Origin: Jannaschia pagri
Lineage (GTDB): Bacteria; Pseudomonadota; Alphaproteobacteria; Rhodobacterales; Rhodobacteraceae
Assembly: GCF_019655435.1 (NCBI RefSeq)
Contig: NZ_BPFH01000003.1
Span: forward strand, 310,001-374,000
Length of the DNA: 64,000 nt
Direction of reading: 5' to 3'
A program made the translations under genes and the position numbers. Positions 51,300 to 60,988 of this stretch are shown here, piece after piece. The notes below the pieces were generated by a model that worked only from the letters and a program-made list of their open reading frames with translations, was not told where the DNA came from and made no database searches. Every line of letters starts with the position of its first letter. Within the stretch, counting starts at the first letter, position 1.

Positions 51300-52406
51300 T
51301 TACAGGTCGACCCAGGCGCGGGTCTCGGAAGATGTCCAGGCGGCGTCGACCACGCGGTTGACCTCCATCCCGTCGCGGAAAGTGGGGAAGGCCGATTGGC
51401 CCGCCTCGATGGCGGCCAGGAAGTCCCGCGCCTCGATGATGATCTGGTCCTGATAGCCGGTGCCATGGCCCGGCCCCTGGCAGAAGGCGGCGTAGTTCGG
51501 GTGGGCGGGGCCGGTCAGGACGCGGGTGAACCCGCGCCCGGCCTCTGGCCCTTCGGCTCGGTAGACATGGAGGGAATTCTGATCCTCGCCGTCAAAGCGG
51601 ATCGACCCCCGGGTCCCGTGGATTTCATAGGCGTAGCCCATCTTTTTGCCGGTCGCCGTGCGGCTGGCATAGATGTGGCCCATCACGCCTGAGGCAAAGC
51701 GCACCATCATTTGGGCATGGTCGTCATTGGTCACCTGCACCGGGCCATCGGGGCCGGGCCGTGTCTTATGTACGGTTTCGACGACCGCGTTCAGCGACGT
51801 AATCGGTCCCATCAGGGCCAGCGCACAGTTGATGGGATGGGGTGACAGATCACCCATCGTGCCCGTTTCGCGTCCTTGGCACCGCCAGGTGGCAGGCGCG
51901 TCGGGGTCGGCCAGGAAATCCTCGGTGTGTTCGCCGCGATACCAAGTGATGTCGCCAATCGCGCCCTCGCGGACAAGGCGGATCGCCTCCTGCGTGGCTG
52001 GGGTGCGGACGTAGTTGAAGCCGGTCATGTTGACCGCGCCGGACGCTTCGGCGGCGGCCACCATCGCCTGGCTGTCGGCGACATCCCGACCCAGCGGTTT
52101 CTCACAAAACACGGGCTTGCCCAGGGCAAAGGCCGCCTCGGCGATGGCGCGATGGGTGGACTGGGGCGAAGCGATGATGACCGCATCCACCTTCGGGTCG
52201 GCGACCAGAGCCTGCCAATCGCTCGTGGCCCGCGCAAAGCCAAAGGCGGCGCGGTAGCGGTCCGCGCTTGCCTCGCTGGTGGCGCAGACCATCTCTAGAC
52301 GAGGACGCAGGGTCGTCTCAAAGACGGCGCCCACGGCGGCATAGGCAACCGCGTGGGCCTTGCCCATGTACCCCCCGCCCACGATGCCGATCCCGATGTC
52401 GGTCAT
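51300..52406 (-). CDS. iolG: Gfo/Idh/MocA dehydrogenase, probable inositol 2-dehydrogenase
   Basis: 368 aa from ATG 52406, with GGGAGGAGG upstream. Rossmann motif GIVGGGYMGKAHA at residues 7-19. FCEKPLGRDVADSQAM holds the active-site Lys, and GDLSPHPINCAL the catalytic Asp/His region. It starts 23 bases from operator copy 2. It is assigned as IolG because it leads the unit with iolE and faces iolD; the family is broad, so which of the two Gfo/Idh proteins is the true inositol dehydrogenase is not proven. Confidence 0.8.
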   Translation of the reverse strand: MTDIGIGIVGGGYMGKAHAVAYAAVGAVFETTLRPRLEMVCATSEASADRYRAAFGFARATSDWQALVADPKVDAVIIASPQSTHRAIAEAAFALGKPVFCEKPLGRDVADSQAMVAAAEASGAVNMTGFNYVRTPATQEAIRLVREGAIGDITWYRGEHTEDFLADPDAPATWRCQGRETGTMGDLSPHPINCALALMGPITSLNAVVETVHKTRPGPDGPVQVTNDDHAQMMVRFASGVMGHIYASRTATGKKMGYAYEIHGTRGSIRFDGEDQNSLHVYRAEGPEAGRGFTRVLTGPAHPNYAAFCQGPGHGTGYQDQIIIEARDFLAAIEAGQSAFPTFRDGMEVNRVVDAAWTSSETRAWVDL

Positions 52407-52428
52407 GGCCGCCTCCTCCCAAATAGCG

Positions 52429-52446
52429 TTTGCAACCGGTTGCAAA
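52429..52446. promoter_or_regulatory. LacI-type operator, copy 2
   Basis: TTTGCAACCGGTTGCAAA is a perfect 18-base palindrome. It sits between divergent iolG (start 52406) and iolD (start 52537) and has the same core as copy 1. It overlaps where the iolG transcript would begin, so it should act as a repressor site. Confidence 0.85.
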
Positions 52447-52536
52447 ATTTGTATGCTCGGATTCGGAGATGCGCAATATGCAATCGCTTTGTGGACGGCT
52501 ATTTCCGAAGACGACGTGGGAGGGGGCGGCATCGCC

Positions 52537-54399
52537 ATGACTGAGACGGTTCGACTGACCGTGGCCCAGGCCATCGTGCGCTGGCTGGCGGCGCAATACA
52601 TCGAGATCGACGGGGTCGAGACGCGCATTTGCGGCGGCGGCTTCGGCATCTTCGGCCACGGCAATGTGCCCTGTTTGGGCGAGGCGATCTATCCCATGCG
52701 CGATGTGCTGCCGCTCTACCGTGGTCAGAACGAGCAGGGCATGGGCTTCGCAGCCGCGGGCTATGCCAAGTACCACCTGCGCCGCCGGTTCATGTTCTGC
52801 ACCGCCTCGGCTGGGCCGGGAACGGCGAATTTGTTGACGGCGGCGGCCCTGGCCCATGCCAACCGCCTGCCGATGCTGATGCTCTGCGGCGATACCTTCA
52901 TCACGCGCCTGCCGGATCCTGTGCTGCAACAGTTGGAGCACTTTGGGAACCCGACCCTGGGCGTGAACGACGCCTTCAAGGCTGTGTCGCGGTTCTGGGA
53001 TCGGATCACCCATCCCGCGCAGATCCTGCAGTCGCTGCCCGCCGCCCTGGCCACAATGCTCGACCCCGCCGATTGCGGACCCGCCTTCCTGGGATTGCCC
53101 CAGGACGTCCAGGGTTGGGCCCATGATTATCCGTTCAGCTTCTTCGACAAGCGCGTGCACCGTATCCGCCGCCAAGCGCCGGATATCGCCGAAGTGGCGG
53201 AGGCCGCCGCTCTTCTGACCGCCGCTGCGCGTCCGGTCATCATCGCAGGCGGCGGCGTGCAATACTCCGGCGCTGTGGCCGAGCTGACCGCCTTTGCCGA
53301 GACTCATGACATCCCGGTCGTTGAGACCATCGCGGGCCGCGCCAACCTGACGAACGACCACCCGCTGAACGTCGGTCCCGTCGGCGTGACAGGGTCCGAT
53401 AGCGCCAATGCCATCGCCGAACGCGCCGACCTTGTTTTCGCCGTGGGCACGCGGCTGCAGGATTTCACCACTGGTTCCTGGACGGCCTTCGCCCATGACG
53501 CCAAGTTACTGCACCTGAACGTTTGCCGCCACGACGCGGCCAAGCACCTCGCGACGACTGTCGTGGGGGATGCCAAGCTGGGTCTGACCGCGATTACCGA
53601 AGGGCTAGGCGACCATCGGGCGCCCGCCGCCTGGGCTGAGGACGCTCGGGCAGAGCGGACGAAGTGGGACGCTTATGTCGCCGACAACGTAAAGCCCGGC
53701 AATCGCCCCAACAGCTACGCCCAGGCCATCGGCACGGTAAACGCGCTGTGTGATACCGCCGACCGCGTGGTCGCCGCCGCAGGTGGCCTGCCCGCTGAGG
53801 TCACGGCCAATTGGCGCACGCTCAAACCCGGAACGGTCGACGTGGAATTCGGCTTCTCCTGCATGGGGTATGAGATCGCGGGCGCCTGGGGCGCGCGCAT
53901 CGCGCAGATGGAGCAGGAGGCCGACCAAGACACCATCGTGTTCTGCGGCGACGGCTCCTACCTGCTGATGAACTCGGACGTCTACTCCAGCGTGCTGACC
54001 GAGAAGAAGTTGATCATCCTGGTGCTTGACAACGGTGGCTTCGCGGTCATCAACAAGCTGCAGAACAACACAGGCCAGGCCAGTTTCAACAACCTGATCG
54101 CCGATACGCCCACGGCCACCCATCAGGTCGGCGTCGATTTCGAGGCCCATGCGGTGGCTATGGGTGCCATCGCCGAAACCGTCTCTAACCCGGGGGAACT
54201 GGGCGAGGCCTTCACCCGCGCCAAGGCCGCCGACCGCACCACGGTCCTCGTGATGAAGGTCGACCCCTACGAGGGCTGGACCCAGCAAGGCCACACCTGG
54301 TGGGAGGTGGGGACGGCCCAGGTCTCCGACGACGAAGGCGTCCGCAAGGGCCACGCGGATTGGGAATCCACCCGCCACAAACAGCGGCAGGGCGTGTGA
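52537..54399 (+). CDS. iolD: Trihydroxycyclohexane-1,2-dione hydrolase IolD
   Basis: 620-aa thiamine-diphosphate enzyme that opens the inositol ring. The N-terminal ThDP domain has GFGIFGHGNVPCLG, and the central Rossmann domain follows. The ThDP/Mg motif begins GDGSYLLMNSD at residue 471 and ends with Asn near 499 (LDNGGF). The family length is usual. ATG 52537 has GGAGGGGG upstream; the frame open to 52360 crosses the operator and is rejected. It shares a base with iolC (TGATG). Confidence 0.94.
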   Translation: MTETVRLTVAQAIVRWLAAQYIEIDGVETRICGGGFGIFGHGNVPCLGEAIYPMRDVLPLYRGQNEQGMGFAAAGYAKYHLRRRFMFCTASAGPGTANLLTAAALAHANRLPMLMLCGDTFITRLPDPVLQQLEHFGNPTLGVNDAFKAVSRFWDRITHPAQILQSLPAALATMLDPADCGPAFLGLPQDVQGWAHDYPFSFFDKRVHRIRRQAPDIAEVAEAAALLTAAARPVIIAGGGVQYSGAVAELTAFAETHDIPVVETIAGRANLTNDHPLNVGPVGVTGSDSANAIAERADLVFAVGTRLQDFTTGSWTAFAHDAKLLHLNVCRHDAAKHLATTVVGDAKLGLTAITEGLGDHRAPAAWAEDARAERTKWDAYVADNVKPGNRPNSYAQAIGTVNALCDTADRVVAAAGGLPAEVTANWRTLKPGTVDVEFGFSCMGYEIAGAWGARIAQMEQEADQDTIVFCGDGSYLLMNSDVYSSVLTEKKLIILVLDNGGFAVINKLQNNTGQASFNNLIADTPTATHQVGVDFEAHAVAMGAIAETVSNPGELGEAFTRAKAADRTTVLVMKVDPYEGWTQQGHTWWEVGTAQVSDDEGVRKGHADWESTRHKQRQGV

Positions 54400-55364
54400 T
54401 GGACCTGAACGGCACCAACTTCCTGATCGTGGGCCGCGCGGGGATGGATTTCTACCCCGACCCGCCCGGCACCCGGACCGAGGAGGCAGAGCGCTTCGTT
54501 TCCTGCCTCGGCGGTAGCAGCGCGAACATCGGCGTGGCGCTGGTCAAACAGGGGTGCCAGGCCGCGCTGGTCACGCGGGTCAGCGACGATGCCATCGGGC
54601 GCTTCTGCGTCAATCAGCTCGACCACTACGGCATTGACCGCACCCATGTGACACCCGTGGGGGGCGAGGCGCGCAACTCGCTCGCCGTCGTCGAAAGCCG
54701 GATCGAGGACCACCAATCGGTCATCTACCGCAACGGCGCCGCTGATTTCGAGATGACCACGGCGGATGTGGAGGCCGTGGATTACGCGCCCTATTCCGCC
54801 CTCATCACCACAGGCACTGTCTTTGCCGCCGACCCCAGCCGCACCGCCGCCTTCCGCGCGTTCGAGTTGGCGCAAGCCACCGGGATGCCGCTCATCTTCG
54901 ACATCGACTACCGCCCCTATTCCTGGACTTCGGCGGAGTTCGCCGCCGATGTGCTCAGCCGGGCGGGCGAGATGTGCGACTGTATCATCGGCAACGACGT
55001 GGAGTTCGGCTTCATGGCGGGCGACTACGACCGTGGCCTCGACAAGGCCCGCAGCCTCGCCGCCGAGGGCAAGCTGATCGTCTATAAGATGGGCGAGAAG
55101 GGTGCGATTACCTTCGCAGGGGGCGAGGAAATCCATACCGGCATCTACCGGACGGAGGCGCTCAAACCCACCGGCGCGGGCGACAGCTTCATGGGGGGGT
55201 TCATCGCCGCGCTCGCGGGGGGGCACCCGGTCAAGGACGCCGTCCTGCGCGGGTCCGCTAATGCGGCGATGGTCGTGGCCCGTGTCGGCTGCGCCCCTGC
55301 CATGCCAACCACAGACGAACTGGAGGCCTTCCTGGCCGACCACCCCGGACCGGAGGAGACCTGA
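54399..55364 (+). CDS. iolC: 5-dehydro-2-deoxygluconokinase IolC
   Basis: 321-aa PfkB-family kinase. FVSCLGGSSANIGVALVKQG near residue 40 is the sugar-binding N-terminal signature, and PTGAGDSFMGG near 255 holds the catalytic Asp. It phosphorylates 5-dehydro-2-deoxy-D-gluconate in the inositol pathway. Start overlaps the iolD stop; iolB follows after 1 base. Confidence 0.92.
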   Translation: MDLNGTNFLIVGRAGMDFYPDPPGTRTEEAERFVSCLGGSSANIGVALVKQGCQAALVTRVSDDAIGRFCVNQLDHYGIDRTHVTPVGGEARNSLAVVESRIEDHQSVIYRNGAADFEMTTADVEAVDYAPYSALITTGTVFAADPSRTAAFRAFELAQATGMPLIFDIDYRPYSWTSAEFAADVLSRAGEMCDCIIGNDVEFGFMAGDYDRGLDKARSLAAEGKLIVYKMGEKGAITFAGGEEIHTGIYRTEALKPTGAGDSFMGGFIAALAGGHPVKDAVLRGSANAAMVVARVGCAPAMPTTDELEAFLADHPGPEET

Positions 55365-55365
55365 G

Positions 55366-56220
55366 ATGCACATCCCGCCCCATGACAACCACAACAAGCC
55401 CATCGTGGACGTGGATAACCCCACGGTTCCGTTGAACTACTTCAACATCGTCAAGCTGACCGAAGGTCAGTCGTTTGACTATCTGGTGCCTGGATATGAG
55501 ACCTGCATCGTGCCAGCCACGGGAACCGTGACCGTGCATGTGGAGGGCGAGGTCTATCGCGACATCGGCGTGCGCGAAATCGACGTGTTCGATGGTGATC
55601 CCGAAGGCGTCTATGTGCCCACCGGCACCAAGGCCCATTTCACCTGTCGCTCCGCCGAGGCGGAGGTGTTCATTGCGGGTGCGAAATACGACCAGGTCCT
55701 GAAGCCCTTCGAAGTGCGCACCAAGGACTTGGACAAGGTCCAATACGGATCAGATGAGACCAAGACCCACCGCCGCATCGCCCATATCCTGGGTGCGGGC
55801 TGCCACGACCGGGTCGGGCGGTTACTGGTATCGGAGTTGTTCACCGTCGGTGCAGGCGGCTGGTCCGGCTTTCCCAGCCACAAGCACGACACGGACCGGA
55901 AGGTCGGGGACGAGATGATCGAGACCCGCCACGATGAGACTTACAATTTCCGGTTCAAGCCCAATTATGGCTCGGGCGTGCAGATGTTGCAGCGCGAAGA
56001 TAACAAGCCGGGCGATGCCTATCACATCATGGATGGCTCCACGATCTGCCTCGACAAGGGTTATCACCCCTGTGCCGCGCTTCCGGGGTATGAGATGTAC
56101 TACTTCACCATCCTGGGCGGGCTGAGCCAACGCAGCCTGAAGCAGTACTTCCAGCCGACCCACGAAGAGCAGCTGCATACGATCCCGGGCATCATGGACA
56201 TGGTCGCCAAGTTCAAGTGA
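55366..56220 (+). CDS. iolB: 5-deoxy-glucuronate isomerase IolB
   Basis: 284-aa two-cupin enzyme. Metal-ligand region GGWSGFPSHKHDTDR (HxH type) and GYHPCAALPGYEMYYFTILGG late in the protein, given here in part, are family marks. It converts 5-deoxy-glucuronate to 5-dehydro-2-deoxygluconate, the IolC substrate. ATG 55366 lies just after the iolC stop, with GGAGGAG in the end of iolC. The longer frame is inside iolC and is rejected. Confidence 0.93.
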   Translation: MHIPPHDNHNKPIVDVDNPTVPLNYFNIVKLTEGQSFDYLVPGYETCIVPATGTVTVHVEGEVYRDIGVREIDVFDGDPEGVYVPTGTKAHFTCRSAEAEVFIAGAKYDQVLKPFEVRTKDLDKVQYGSDETKTHRRIAHILGAGCHDRVGRLLVSELFTVGAGGWSGFPSHKHDTDRKVGDEMIETRHDETYNFRFKPNYGSGVQMLQREDNKPGDAYHIMDGSTICLDKGYHPCAALPGYEMYYFTILGGLSQRSLKQYFQPTHEEQLHTIPGIMDMVAKFK

Positions 56221-56326
56221 TCGGCACGGCGGGGTGACCCCCGCCCTTCGCCCATGCCGCGCAATGCGGCGCCCTCGTCCTCGGGTGCGACCCGGGGACC
56301 TCTCCCCGATAGCACGGACGTGTCCC

Positions 56327-57154
56327 ATGACCCTCGCTACCCTTCGCGATGTTTTGCAACCGGCCCTGTCCGAGGGGCGCGCCATTGCGGGTTTCGTTTG
56401 CCTGGGGTGGGAGGATGCCCGCGCCTATGCTCGGGCGGCGCAGACGGTCGGCGTGCCGGTCATCCTTCAGGCTGGGCCGGGGTGCCGGGAACACACGCCG
56501 CTGCCGGTGCTGGGCGCCATGTTTCGGATCCTGGCGGCGGATGTGGATGTGCCGGTCGTGGCCCATCTCGACCACGGCTATCAGGCTGCGGAGTGTCGCG
56601 AGGCCATCGATGCGGGCTTTACCAGCGTGATGTTCGACGGCTCCAAACTGCCTCTGGAGGAGAACATCGCCCAGACCCGCGCCATTGCCGAGATGGCCCA
56701 TGCCGCGGGTGTTTCCTGTGAGGGCGAAATCGGGTTCGTCGGCTATGCCGCTGGCGCCGAAAGTCGTGGGACGGACCCGGAGGAGGCCGCGCGCTTCGCC
56801 AGCGAGACGGGTGTGGACGCCATGGCGATCAGCGTTGGGAACGTGCACCTGCAAACCGATGCCGGGGACGGTTTGGATGAGGCCAAGATTGCCGCGATCC
56901 AGGCCAAGACCTCGGTCCCGCTGGTGATCCATGGCGGGTCCGGTGTGCCCCATGCCCAGAGGGGGCGCTTGGCCCGCGAGACCTCCATCTGCAAGTTCAA
57001 TATCGGGACCGAGGTGCGCCAGGTCTTCGGCGCCTCCCTCCGTCAGGTTCTGGCCGATGACCCGGACCAATTTGATCGCGTTCAGATCTTGCGCCGGGTC
57101 GAGGCACCCATCCAAGCGGCGGCGGAGGCGGTGCTTCGGTCTTTGGTGTCCTGA
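56327..57154 (+). CDS. Class II fructose-bisphosphate aldolase family protein (IolJ-like)
   Basis: 275 aa from ATG 56327. Class II aldolase marks: VAHLDHGYQ (zinc ligands), SVMFDGSKLPLEENI, and VIHGGSGVPH with FNIGTEVRQ for phosphate binding. It probably splits 2-deoxy-5-keto-gluconate-6-phosphate into DHAP and malonate semialdehyde, the job of IolJ; a general FBP or tagatose aldolase remains possible. It lies 106 bases after iolB, same strand. No obvious ribosome-binding site. Confidence 0.82.
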   Translation: MTLATLRDVLQPALSEGRAIAGFVCLGWEDARAYARAAQTVGVPVILQAGPGCREHTPLPVLGAMFRILAADVDVPVVAHLDHGYQAAECREAIDAGFTSVMFDGSKLPLEENIAQTRAIAEMAHAAGVSCEGEIGFVGYAAGAESRGTDPEEAARFASETGVDAMAISVGNVHLQTDAGDGLDEAKIAAIQAKTSVPLVIHGGSGVPHAQRGRLARETSICKFNIGTEVRQVFGASLRQVLADDPDQFDRVQILRRVEAPIQAAAEAVLRSLVS

Positions 57155-57157
57155 CGT

Positions 57158-57192
57158 GTTACTGAAATTACCCATCCTCAATTTTCGGTAAC
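57158..57192. promoter_or_regulatory. Candidate operator upstream of paaJ
   Basis: GTTACTGAAA (57158-57167) and TTTCGGTAAC (57183-57192) form an inverted repeat with one mismatch and a 15-base spacer. It is in a short AT-rich patch, 63 bases before the paaJ start. It could be the site of the TetR protein at 63393-63980. Confidence 0.5.
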
Positions 57193-57254
57193 GAAACATT
57201 TGATCGCTCACCGCCTTCATGGTACGCGGTCTTATGGGCAGCGGAGGATGCCAC

Positions 57255-58460
57255 GTGGCGGAGGCGTTTATTTGCGACGGCGTACGAACGCCGATCGGTC
57301 GCTACGGCGGGGCCTTGGCTGCGATCCGGGCGGACGACCTGGCCGCCCATCCCATCCGCGCCTTGCTCGCGCGGAACCCTGATCTAGACCCAGGCTCAGT
57401 GGACGAGGTTCTGTTGGGGGCCGCGAACCAAGCCGGTGAAGACAATCGCAACGTGGCCCGTATGGCCGCACTGCTGGCAGGCCTGCCCGAAACGGTGCCC
57501 GGCGTGACGCTCAATAGGCTTTGCGCCAGCGGTTTGGATGCCGTCGGGTTCGCGGCACGCGGGATCAAGGCCGGGGACTATGACCTCTGCATTGCGGGCG
57601 GGTCCGAGAGCATGACTCGGGCGCCGATCGTGACCGCTAAGGCCGATGCGGCGTTTTCGCGACATGTCGAAAGCTACGACACGACCATCGGTTGGCGGTT
57701 CCCGAATGCGGCCCTGCACAGTGCCTATGGGACCCATTCCATGCCTGAAACGGCAGACAATGTCGCCGCCGACCATGGGATCGCGCGCGCCGACCAAGAC
57801 GCTTTTGCCGCCCGGTCCCAGGCCCGTTGGGCCGCCGCGCATGAGGCTGGCTTTTTTGACGGGGAAATCGCGCCGGTCGAGATCCCGCAGCGGAAAGGCG
57901 ATCCGGTTGTCGTGGCGACCGATGAACATCCGCGCCCGGGCACGGATGCGGCTAAGCTGTCCAAGTTGCGCGGGGTTAATGGGCCGGACCTATCGGTGAC
58001 AGCGGGCAATGCCTCGGGCGTCAATGACGGAGCGGCGGCGTTGCTCATCGCCTCGTCCGAGGCTCTCCGCGCGCACTCCCTGACGCCTATGGCGCGGGTG
58101 GTGACTATGGCCTCGGCCGGAGTGGCGCCACGGGTCATGGGGGTTGGACCTGTCCCGGCGGTAAGAAAGGCTCTGACACGGGCGAATTTGACGATCTCCG
58201 ACATGGATGTGATCGAGTTGAACGAGGCCTTTGCGGCTCAAGCCCTGGCCGTGTTGCGACAGCTCGGCCTGCCCGGCGATGCGCCCCATGTGAACCCTAA
58301 CGGCGGTGCCATCGCGCTGGGCCATCCCCTGGGCATGTCCGGCGCGCGCCTTGCCCTGACGGCGGCGCGGCAGTTGCGCGCCACCGGGGGGCGTTACGCG
58401 CTTGTGACCCTTTGTGTGGGCGTCGGGCAAGGCGCCGCCATGATCTTGGAAAGGACCTGA
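57255..58460 (+). CDS. paaJ: 3-oxoadipyl-CoA / acetyl-CoA acyltransferase PaaJ-type thiolase
   Basis: 401-aa thiolase. Nucleophile Cys90 ([10 protein letters not shown]), His357 (GHPLG) and Cys387 (LCVGVGQG) make the full catalytic set. [18 protein letters not shown] is the PaaJ/PcaF-like start. GTG 57255 has GGAGG at 57243-57247, so the earlier ATG is not used. It is first in the paa operon, 2 bases before paaA. In phenylacetate breakdown it would release acetyl-CoA from 3-oxoadipyl-CoA; PcaF function is the alternative. Confidence 0.88.
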   Translation: MAEAFICDGVRTPIGRYGGALAAIRADDLAAHPIRALLARNPDLDPGSVDEVLLGAANQAGEDNRNVARMAALLAGLPETVPGVTLNRLCASGLDAVGFAARGIKAGDYDLCIAGGSESMTRAPIVTAKADAAFSRHVESYDTTIGWRFPNAALHSAYGTHSMPETADNVAADHGIARADQDAFAARSQARWAAAHEAGFFDGEIAPVEIPQRKGDPVVVATDEHPRPGTDAAKLSKLRGVNGPDLSVTAGNASGVNDGAAALLIASSEALRAHSLTPMARVVTMASAGVAPRVMGVGPVPAVRKALTRANLTISDMDVIELNEAFAAQALAVLRQLGLPGDAPHVNPNGGAIALGHPLGMSGARLALTAARQLRATGGRYALVTLCVGVGQGAAMILERT

Positions 58461-58462
58461 CG

Positions 58463-59440
58463 ATGTATGCGCAGATGATTAAGTCCGAAGCGAGCCAGGA
58501 CGATCCGGAGAAGCTCGCCGCCTTTCAGGCGCGCATCGACCGGGGGGAAAAGATCGAGCCGAAGGATTGGATGCCCGAGGGCTATCGCAAGACCCTGATC
58601 CGCCAAATTGGCCAGCATGCCCATTCGGAGATCGTGGGCCAGTTGCCCGAAGGCAATTGGGTGACCCGCGCGCCGACGCTGGAACGGAAGGCCATCCTGC
58701 TGGCCAAGGTTCAGGACGAGGCAGGGCATGGCCTGTATCTCTATTGTGCCGCCGAGACGCTGGGCATCAGCCGGGACGAGATGACGGAGATGCTGCTGGA
58801 TGGGCGCATGAAGTACTCGTCGATCTTCAATTATCCGACGCTGACTTGGGCGGACATGGGGGCCGTTGGTTGGTTGGTGGATGGGGCGGCGATTATGAAC
58901 CAGGTGCCGCTCCAACGGACGTCCTACGGGCCCTATGCCCGCGCAATGGTGCGGATCTGCAAGGAGGAGAGCTTCCACCAGCGGCAGGGCTTCGACGTGA
59001 TGATGAAGATGTGCCAAGGGTCCGAGGCGCAGAAGCGCATGGCCCAGGATGCGCTCAACCGTTTTTGGTTCCCATCGCTTATGATGTTTGGTCCGTCGGA
59101 CAAAGACAGCAAACACTCCGCCCAATCGATGAAGTGGCGGATCAAGATGAACACCAACGACGAGTTGCGGCAGAAGTTCGTGGATCAAACCGTTCCGCAG
59201 GCGGAATACCTGGGCCTCACGGTGCCTGATCCGGATCTGACCTGGAACGAAGAGACGGGGCACTACGACTTCACGGAACCCGATTGGGCGGAGTTCATGG
59301 AGGTTCTGGCGGGCAACGGCCCCTGCAACCGGGACCGGATGGAGGCGCGGAACCGTGCCTGGGACGAGGGGGCCTGGGTCCGCGAGGGGCTGATGGCCCA
59401 TGCCACCAAACAGCGGGCCGTTTCGGTGGCGGCGGAATGA
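58463..59440 (+). CDS. paaA: Phenylacetyl-CoA 1,2-epoxidase subunit PaaA
   Basis: 325-aa catalytic di-iron subunit. Metal ligands are seen in [11 protein letters not shown] (E-x2-H) and [10 protein letters not shown] (E-x3-H); ferritin-like helices. It adds oxygen to the ring of phenylacetyl-CoA. ATG 58463 follows the paaJ stop by 2 bases. It overlaps the following DUF3291 gene by ATGA. Length and motifs are typical. Confidence 0.95.
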   Translation: MYAQMIKSEASQDDPEKLAAFQARIDRGEKIEPKDWMPEGYRKTLIRQIGQHAHSEIVGQLPEGNWVTRAPTLERKAILLAKVQDEAGHGLYLYCAAETLGISRDEMTEMLLDGRMKYSSIFNYPTLTWADMGAVGWLVDGAAIMNQVPLQRTSYGPYARAMVRICKEESFHQRQGFDVMMKMCQGSEAQKRMAQDALNRFWFPSLMMFGPSDKDSKHSAQSMKWRIKMNTNDELRQKFVDQTVPQAEYLGLTVPDPDLTWNEETGHYDFTEPDWAEFMEVLAGNGPCNRDRMEARNRAWDEGAWVREGLMAHATKQRAVSVAAE

Positions 59441-59928
59441 TTGCCCCTCCGGCACCGGATTGGCAGTTGGCCGAGGTCAACATCGCGCGCCTGAAAGCCC
59501 CCATCGACTCGCCCATCGTGGCGGAGTTCGCGGGTGCCTTGGATCGCATTAACGGCTTGGCTGAGCGGATGGACGGCTTCGTCTGGCGGCATATCGACGA
59601 GGGCGGCAACGCGACCCAGACACAGCCGACCGAGGATCCGCGCGTCATCTACAATGCCTCGGTCTGGCGCGATGGCCCTGCGTTAGAGACGTTTGTCTGG
59701 GGCACGCTGCACGCCCGCTTCTATGAGCGGCGCGCGGAGTGGTTCGACGCCCTGGGGTCCATGCATTTCGCCATGTGGTGGGTGCCCCCCGGCCACCGTC
59801 CCGACCCGGCAGAGGCGATGGAGCGGCTCGCCGCCCTGGAACGGGACGGACCTGGGGCGCAGGCGTTCGGATGGGCGGACCTGCCAGGGGCCACCCGCTG
59901 GCGCACCGCTCGGTGCGTGCCCGCATGA
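59437..59928 (+). CDS. DUF3291 family protein inside the paa operon
   Basis: 163 aa. [18 protein letters not shown] at the N-terminus and [19 protein letters not shown] in the C-terminal half are DUF3291 features, a ferredoxin-like fold distantly resembling monooxygenase or heme-binding ABM domains. There is no signal peptide. Both ends overlap or touch its neighbours: ATGA with paaA, and an ATGA at its stop that could start an early form of paaB. It separates paaA and paaB, which are adjacent in E. coli. Function unknown. Confidence 0.85.
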   Translation: MIAPPAPDWQLAEVNIARLKAPIDSPIVAEFAGALDRINGLAERMDGFVWRHIDEGGNATQTQPTEDPRVIYNASVWRDGPALETFVWGTLHARFYERRAEWFDALGSMHFAMWWVPPGHRPDPAEAMERLAALERDGPGAQAFGWADLPGATRWRTARCVPA

Positions 59929-59945
59929 CCCAGGACGGGAACGAC

Positions 59946-60239
59946 ATGACAGCGGCAAAACGCGAATGGCCCCTATGGGAGGTGTTCATCCGCGGGCAGC
60001 ATGGAATGAGCCATCGGCATGTGGGGTCCCTGCATGCGGCAGATGCGGCGATGGCCATGAAGAACGCCCGTGACGTCTACACGCGGCGCTATGAGGGCGT
60101 CAGCATCTGGGTCGTGCCCTCGGTCCAGATCACCGCGTCAAACCCATCGGACAAAGGGCCGATGTTCGATCCAGCGGATGACAAGACCTATCGCCATCCG
60201 ACCTTCTTCGACATTCCGGACGATGTGGGGGCCATGTGA
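59946..60239 (+). CDS. paaB: Phenylacetyl-CoA epoxidase subunit PaaB
   Basis: 97 aa. EWPLWEVFIRGQHGMSHRH, then VGSLHAADAAMAMKNARDVY and SIWVVPS match PaaB of the E. coli type. It bridges PaaAC dimers. ATG 59946 gives the best fit to the E. coli N-terminus and has GGACGGGA upstream; ATG 59925 overlaps the DUF3291 stop and would add seven residues. Confidence 0.94.
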   Translation: MTAAKREWPLWEVFIRGQHGMSHRHVGSLHAADAAMAMKNARDVYTRRYEGVSIWVVPSVQITASNPSDKGPMFDPADDKTYRHPTFFDIPDDVGAM

Positions 60240-60988
60240 GCGATCTGGTGACCTATCTGACCCGTCTGGGTGACAACACCCTGGTGTTGGGCCACCGCCT
60301 GTCGGAGTGGTGCGGGAGGGGGCCAGCGTTGGAGGAGGATATCGCCCTCGCCAACACGGCCTTGGACCTGATCGGGCAGACGCAGATGTGGCTGGGCTAC
60401 GCCGCCGAGGCCGAGGCCAAGGGGCGCACCGCCGACGATCTGGCCATGGGGCGCGACGTCTGGGACTTTCGCAACCTTTTGTTGTTGGAGCAGCCCAACG
60501 GCGATTTTGGTCGCACGATCATGCGGTCGTTTCTGTTCGACCATTGGCATCTTTTGATGCTGCGCGGTCTGACGCAGGTCTCGGACGCCCGTATGGCCGG
60601 GATCGCTGCCAAGGCCGTGAAAGAGGTCGCCTACCACGCCGACCGATCCGCCGAATTGGTCGTTGGTCTTGGGGATGGGACCGAGGAAAGCCACCGGCGG
60701 ATGCAAGACGCGCTGGACCGGTTGTGGCCCTATGTTGGCGAGATGTTCATCGGGGACGAGGTGGATGCCGCTACGGCTGCAGAATTCGGCGCCCCCGTCC
60801 CGGATATGTTGCGCGCGCCGTGGGACGACGCGGTTCTGCCCATCCTGGCCCAGGCGACGCTGACGGTCCCCGACGGAGCCTTCGCGCACCAGGGCGGCAA
60901 GACGGGCGCGCGCCATACGGAGCATCTCGGCCATATGCTGACGACCATGCAATGGTTGCATCGGGCCTATCCGGGGGCGAATTGGTGA
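60236..60988 (+). CDS. paaC: Phenylacetyl-CoA epoxidase subunit PaaC
   Basis: 250-aa structural partner of PaaA with a ferritin-like fold but no working iron site. DNTLVLGHRLSEWCGRGPAL near residue 13 and IALANTALDLIGQ are family features. The start is GTG, overlapping the paaB stop (GTGA). Length is normal. Confidence 0.94.
   Translation: MSDLVTYLTRLGDNTLVLGHRLSEWCGRGPALEEDIALANTALDLIGQTQMWLGYAAEAEAKGRTADDLAMGRDVWDFRNLLLLEQPNGDFGRTIMRSFLFDHWHLLMLRGLTQVSDARMAGIAAKAVKEVAYHADRSAELVVGLGDGTEESHRRMQDALDRLWPYVGEMFIGDEVDAATAAEFGAPVPDMLRAPWDDAVLPILAQATLTVPDGAFAHQGGKTGARHTEHLGHMLTTMQWLHRAYPGANW

Noticed and set aside
56354-56363. Half of the LacI palindrome (TTGCAACCGG) at the start of the aldolase gene
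   Set aside because: Only one half-site, inside coding sequence, without the mirror half; probably chance.
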